Source: an uncultured Hyphomicrobiales bacterium
Lineage (GTDB): Bacteria > Pseudomonadota > Alphaproteobacteria > Rhizobiales > Beijerinckiaceae
Direction: 5' to 3'
DNA length: 5,048 bases
NCBI GenBank assembly: GCA_903932565.1
Contig: CAIZGQ010000744.1
Location: forward strand, 1-5,048
The first letter of the stretch is position 1. Each line of letters opens with the position of its first letter. Under the pieces are notes generated by a model, which saw only the letters and a list, made by a program, of their open reading frames with translations, did no database searches and was not told the origin of the DNA. A program made the position numbers and the translations under genes. This document shows positions 3,902 through 5,048 of this stretch, one piece after another.

Positions 3902-5048
3902 TTAAAGATCGAGAACGAGGCGGGCGGGATCTTCCAGCGCTTCCTTGACGCGCACGAGGAAGGTCACAGCCTCCTTGCCGTCAACGATGCGGTGATCGTA
4001 GCTCAGCGCCAGATACATCATCGGGCGCACTTCGATCTTGCCGCCGACAACCATGGGCCGCTCCTGAATCTTGTGCATTCCCAGGATGCCGGACTGCGGC
4101 GCATTCAGGATCGGCGTCGACATCAGCGATCCATAGATGCCACCATTGGTGATGGTGAACGTGCCACCCTGCATTTCATCGATCTTCAACTGGCCGTCGC
4201 GCGCGCGCTTGCCCAGATTGGCAATGCCCTTTTCAATTCCGGCGAGCGACAGGCTGTCACAATCGCGCAGCACGGGAACGACAAGGCCCTTGTCTGTGCC
4301 CACCGCGATGCCGAGGTGATAATAGTTTTTGTAGACGAGATCAGTGCCGTCGATTTCGCCGTTGACGGCGGGCACATCTTTCAACGCCTGCACGCAGGCC
4401 TTGGCAAAGAAGCTCATGAAGCCGAGCTTGGCGCCATGCTTCTTTTCAAAGATGTCCTTGTACTTGGCGCGCAAAGCCATGACCTCGGTCATGTCGACCT
4501 CGTTGAAGGTCGTGAGCATCGCGGCGGTGTTCTGCGCATCCTTCAGGCGGCGCGCAATGGTCTGGCGCAGCTTTGTCATCTTCACGCGCTCTTCGCGCGA
4601 GGCGTCATCAGCGGGTGCCGGGGCGCGCATCACAACCGGTGCGGGCGCAGCAGCCGCCGCTGCGGGCGGATTGGCGATGGCGGCAAGCACGTCGCCTTTC
4701 AGCACCTGACCGCGCTTGCCAGAGCCCGCAACATCACCAACCACGACACCGGCATCAGCCGCGACCTTCGCCGCAGCGGGTGCGGGCGGCATGGCGGTTG
4801 CGCCAGCGGGCGCCGCCGGAGCAGCAACGGGCGTCGGGGCGGGCGCAGGCGCAGCTGCCGGGGCTGGCGCAGCTGCAGCAGCTGGCTTGGCGGCCGGGGC
4901 TGCGGCAGCGCCACCTTCCGTAATCTGGCCGAGCAAGGCACCTGGCGAAACAGTCTCACCATCCTTGGCGATGACTTCGGCCAGCACACCGGCGGACGGC
5001 GCATTGACTTCGAGCGTCACCTTGTCCGTTTCAAGCTCCAGCAGCGGC
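3902..5048 (-). CDS. sucB: Dihydrolipoyl succinyltransferase, E2 of 2-oxoglutarate dehydrogenase, N-terminus beyond window
   Basis: The visible 381 residues are the C-terminal bulk of E2; the start lies past the right edge. The protein carries succinyl groups on a lipoyl arm from E1 (SucA) to CoA in the TCA cycle. The lipoyl domain is cut by the window, but its target Lys9 is visible in ELETDKVTLEV. An Ala/Pro-rich flexible linker (about 47-84), an E3-binding domain (about 85-125, ending GSGKRGQVLKGDVLAAI) and a second Ala/Pro linker (126-149) follow. The acyltransferase domain (about 155-381) has catalytic His352 and Asp356 in SYDHRIVDGKEAV. The ending DPARLVLDL is typical of SucB and separates it from the pyruvate dehydrogenase E2. 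GTG 5020 lies inside the lipoyl domain and is not the start. It probably forms an operon with lpdA downstream and sucA upstream outside the window. Confidence 0.98.
   Translation of the reverse strand, partial: PLLELETDKVTLEVNAPSAGVLAEVIAKDGETVSPGALLGQITEGGAAAAPAAKPAAAAAPAPAAAPAPAPTPVAAPAAPAGATAMPPAPAAAKVAADAGVVVGDVAGSGKRGQVLKGDVLAAIANPPAAAAAAPAPVVMRAPAPADDASREERVKMTKLRQTIARRLKDAQNTAAMLTTFNEVDMTEVMALRAKYKDIFEKKHGAKLGFMSFFAKACVQALKDVPAVNGEIDGTDLVYKNYYHLGIAVGTDKGLVVPVLRDCDSLSLAGIEKGIANLGKRARDGQLKIDEMQGGTFTITNGGIYGSLMSTPILNAPQSGILGMHKIQERPMVVGGKIEVRPMMYLALSYDHRIVDGKEAVTFLVRVKEALEDPARLVLDL
4796..4907 (-). repeat. Low-complexity Ala/Pro linker coding segment of sucB
   Basis: About 37 codons are almost all GCN and CCN, encoding the flexible linker between the lipoyl and E3-binding domains. 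The DNA is strongly biased and internally repetitive, so linker length is likely to vary between strains. This biased composition also explains the long open frames seen in other readings here. Confidence 0.8.

Noticed and set aside
3865..3903. Plus-strand intrinsic terminator using the T-run at 3898-3903
   Set aside because: The T-run is six bases away from the stem, and no plus-strand gene is present to be terminated. The minus-strand reading, with TTTT directly after the stem, fits better.
4573..4923. 116-codon plus-strand frame opposite the sucB linker
   Set aside because: It is composed of Arg/Gln/Pro/Ala runs produced by the Ala/Pro-coding repeat on the other strand.

Overview
The window looks like chromosomal DNA of a GC-rich alphaproteobacterium, most likely of the Rhizobiales/Hyphomicrobiales type. 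That reading rests on protein wording recalled from the families (PurC, XerC, LpdA, SucB), on a DUF1476 / ATP synthase zeta-subunit gene, which is essentially an alphaproteobacterial family, and on the gene order. No genus can be named from the sequence alone. Everything coding here is conserved housekeeping. I see no prophage, IS element, CRISPR array, toxin-antitoxin pair or defence system, and no previously undescribed protein system.

Layout. At the left edge, purC (SAICAR synthase, purine synthesis) runs leftward and leaves the window. A 374-base divergent region with several dyads separates it from a rightward gene for the zeta inhibitor of F1FO-ATP synthase (848-1171). After an 83-base gap comes a rightward xerC tyrosine recombinase gene (1255-2259), whose first codons form a 15-bp tandem repeat. 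xerC converges on a leftward sucB-lpdA pair. These encode the E2 (from 5048, incomplete, to 3902) and E3 (3813-2419) subunits of the 2-oxoglutarate dehydrogenase complex, and sucA would be expected just beyond the right edge. The 159-base convergent gap (2260-2418) is packed with nested and tandem palindromes and looks like a dispersed REP/RIME-type intergenic element.

How the genes relate. SucB carries the lipoyl arm that transfers succinyl groups, and LpdA reoxidises that arm, so those two work as one machine. The zeta protein limits ATP hydrolysis by the ATP synthase. PurC and XerC (chromosome-dimer resolution) serve separate functions. The most interesting material is non-coding: the palindromic element between xerC and lpdA, the mutually exclusive stems between sucB and lpdA, the tight dyad upstream of the zeta gene, and the in-frame repeat at the xerC start.
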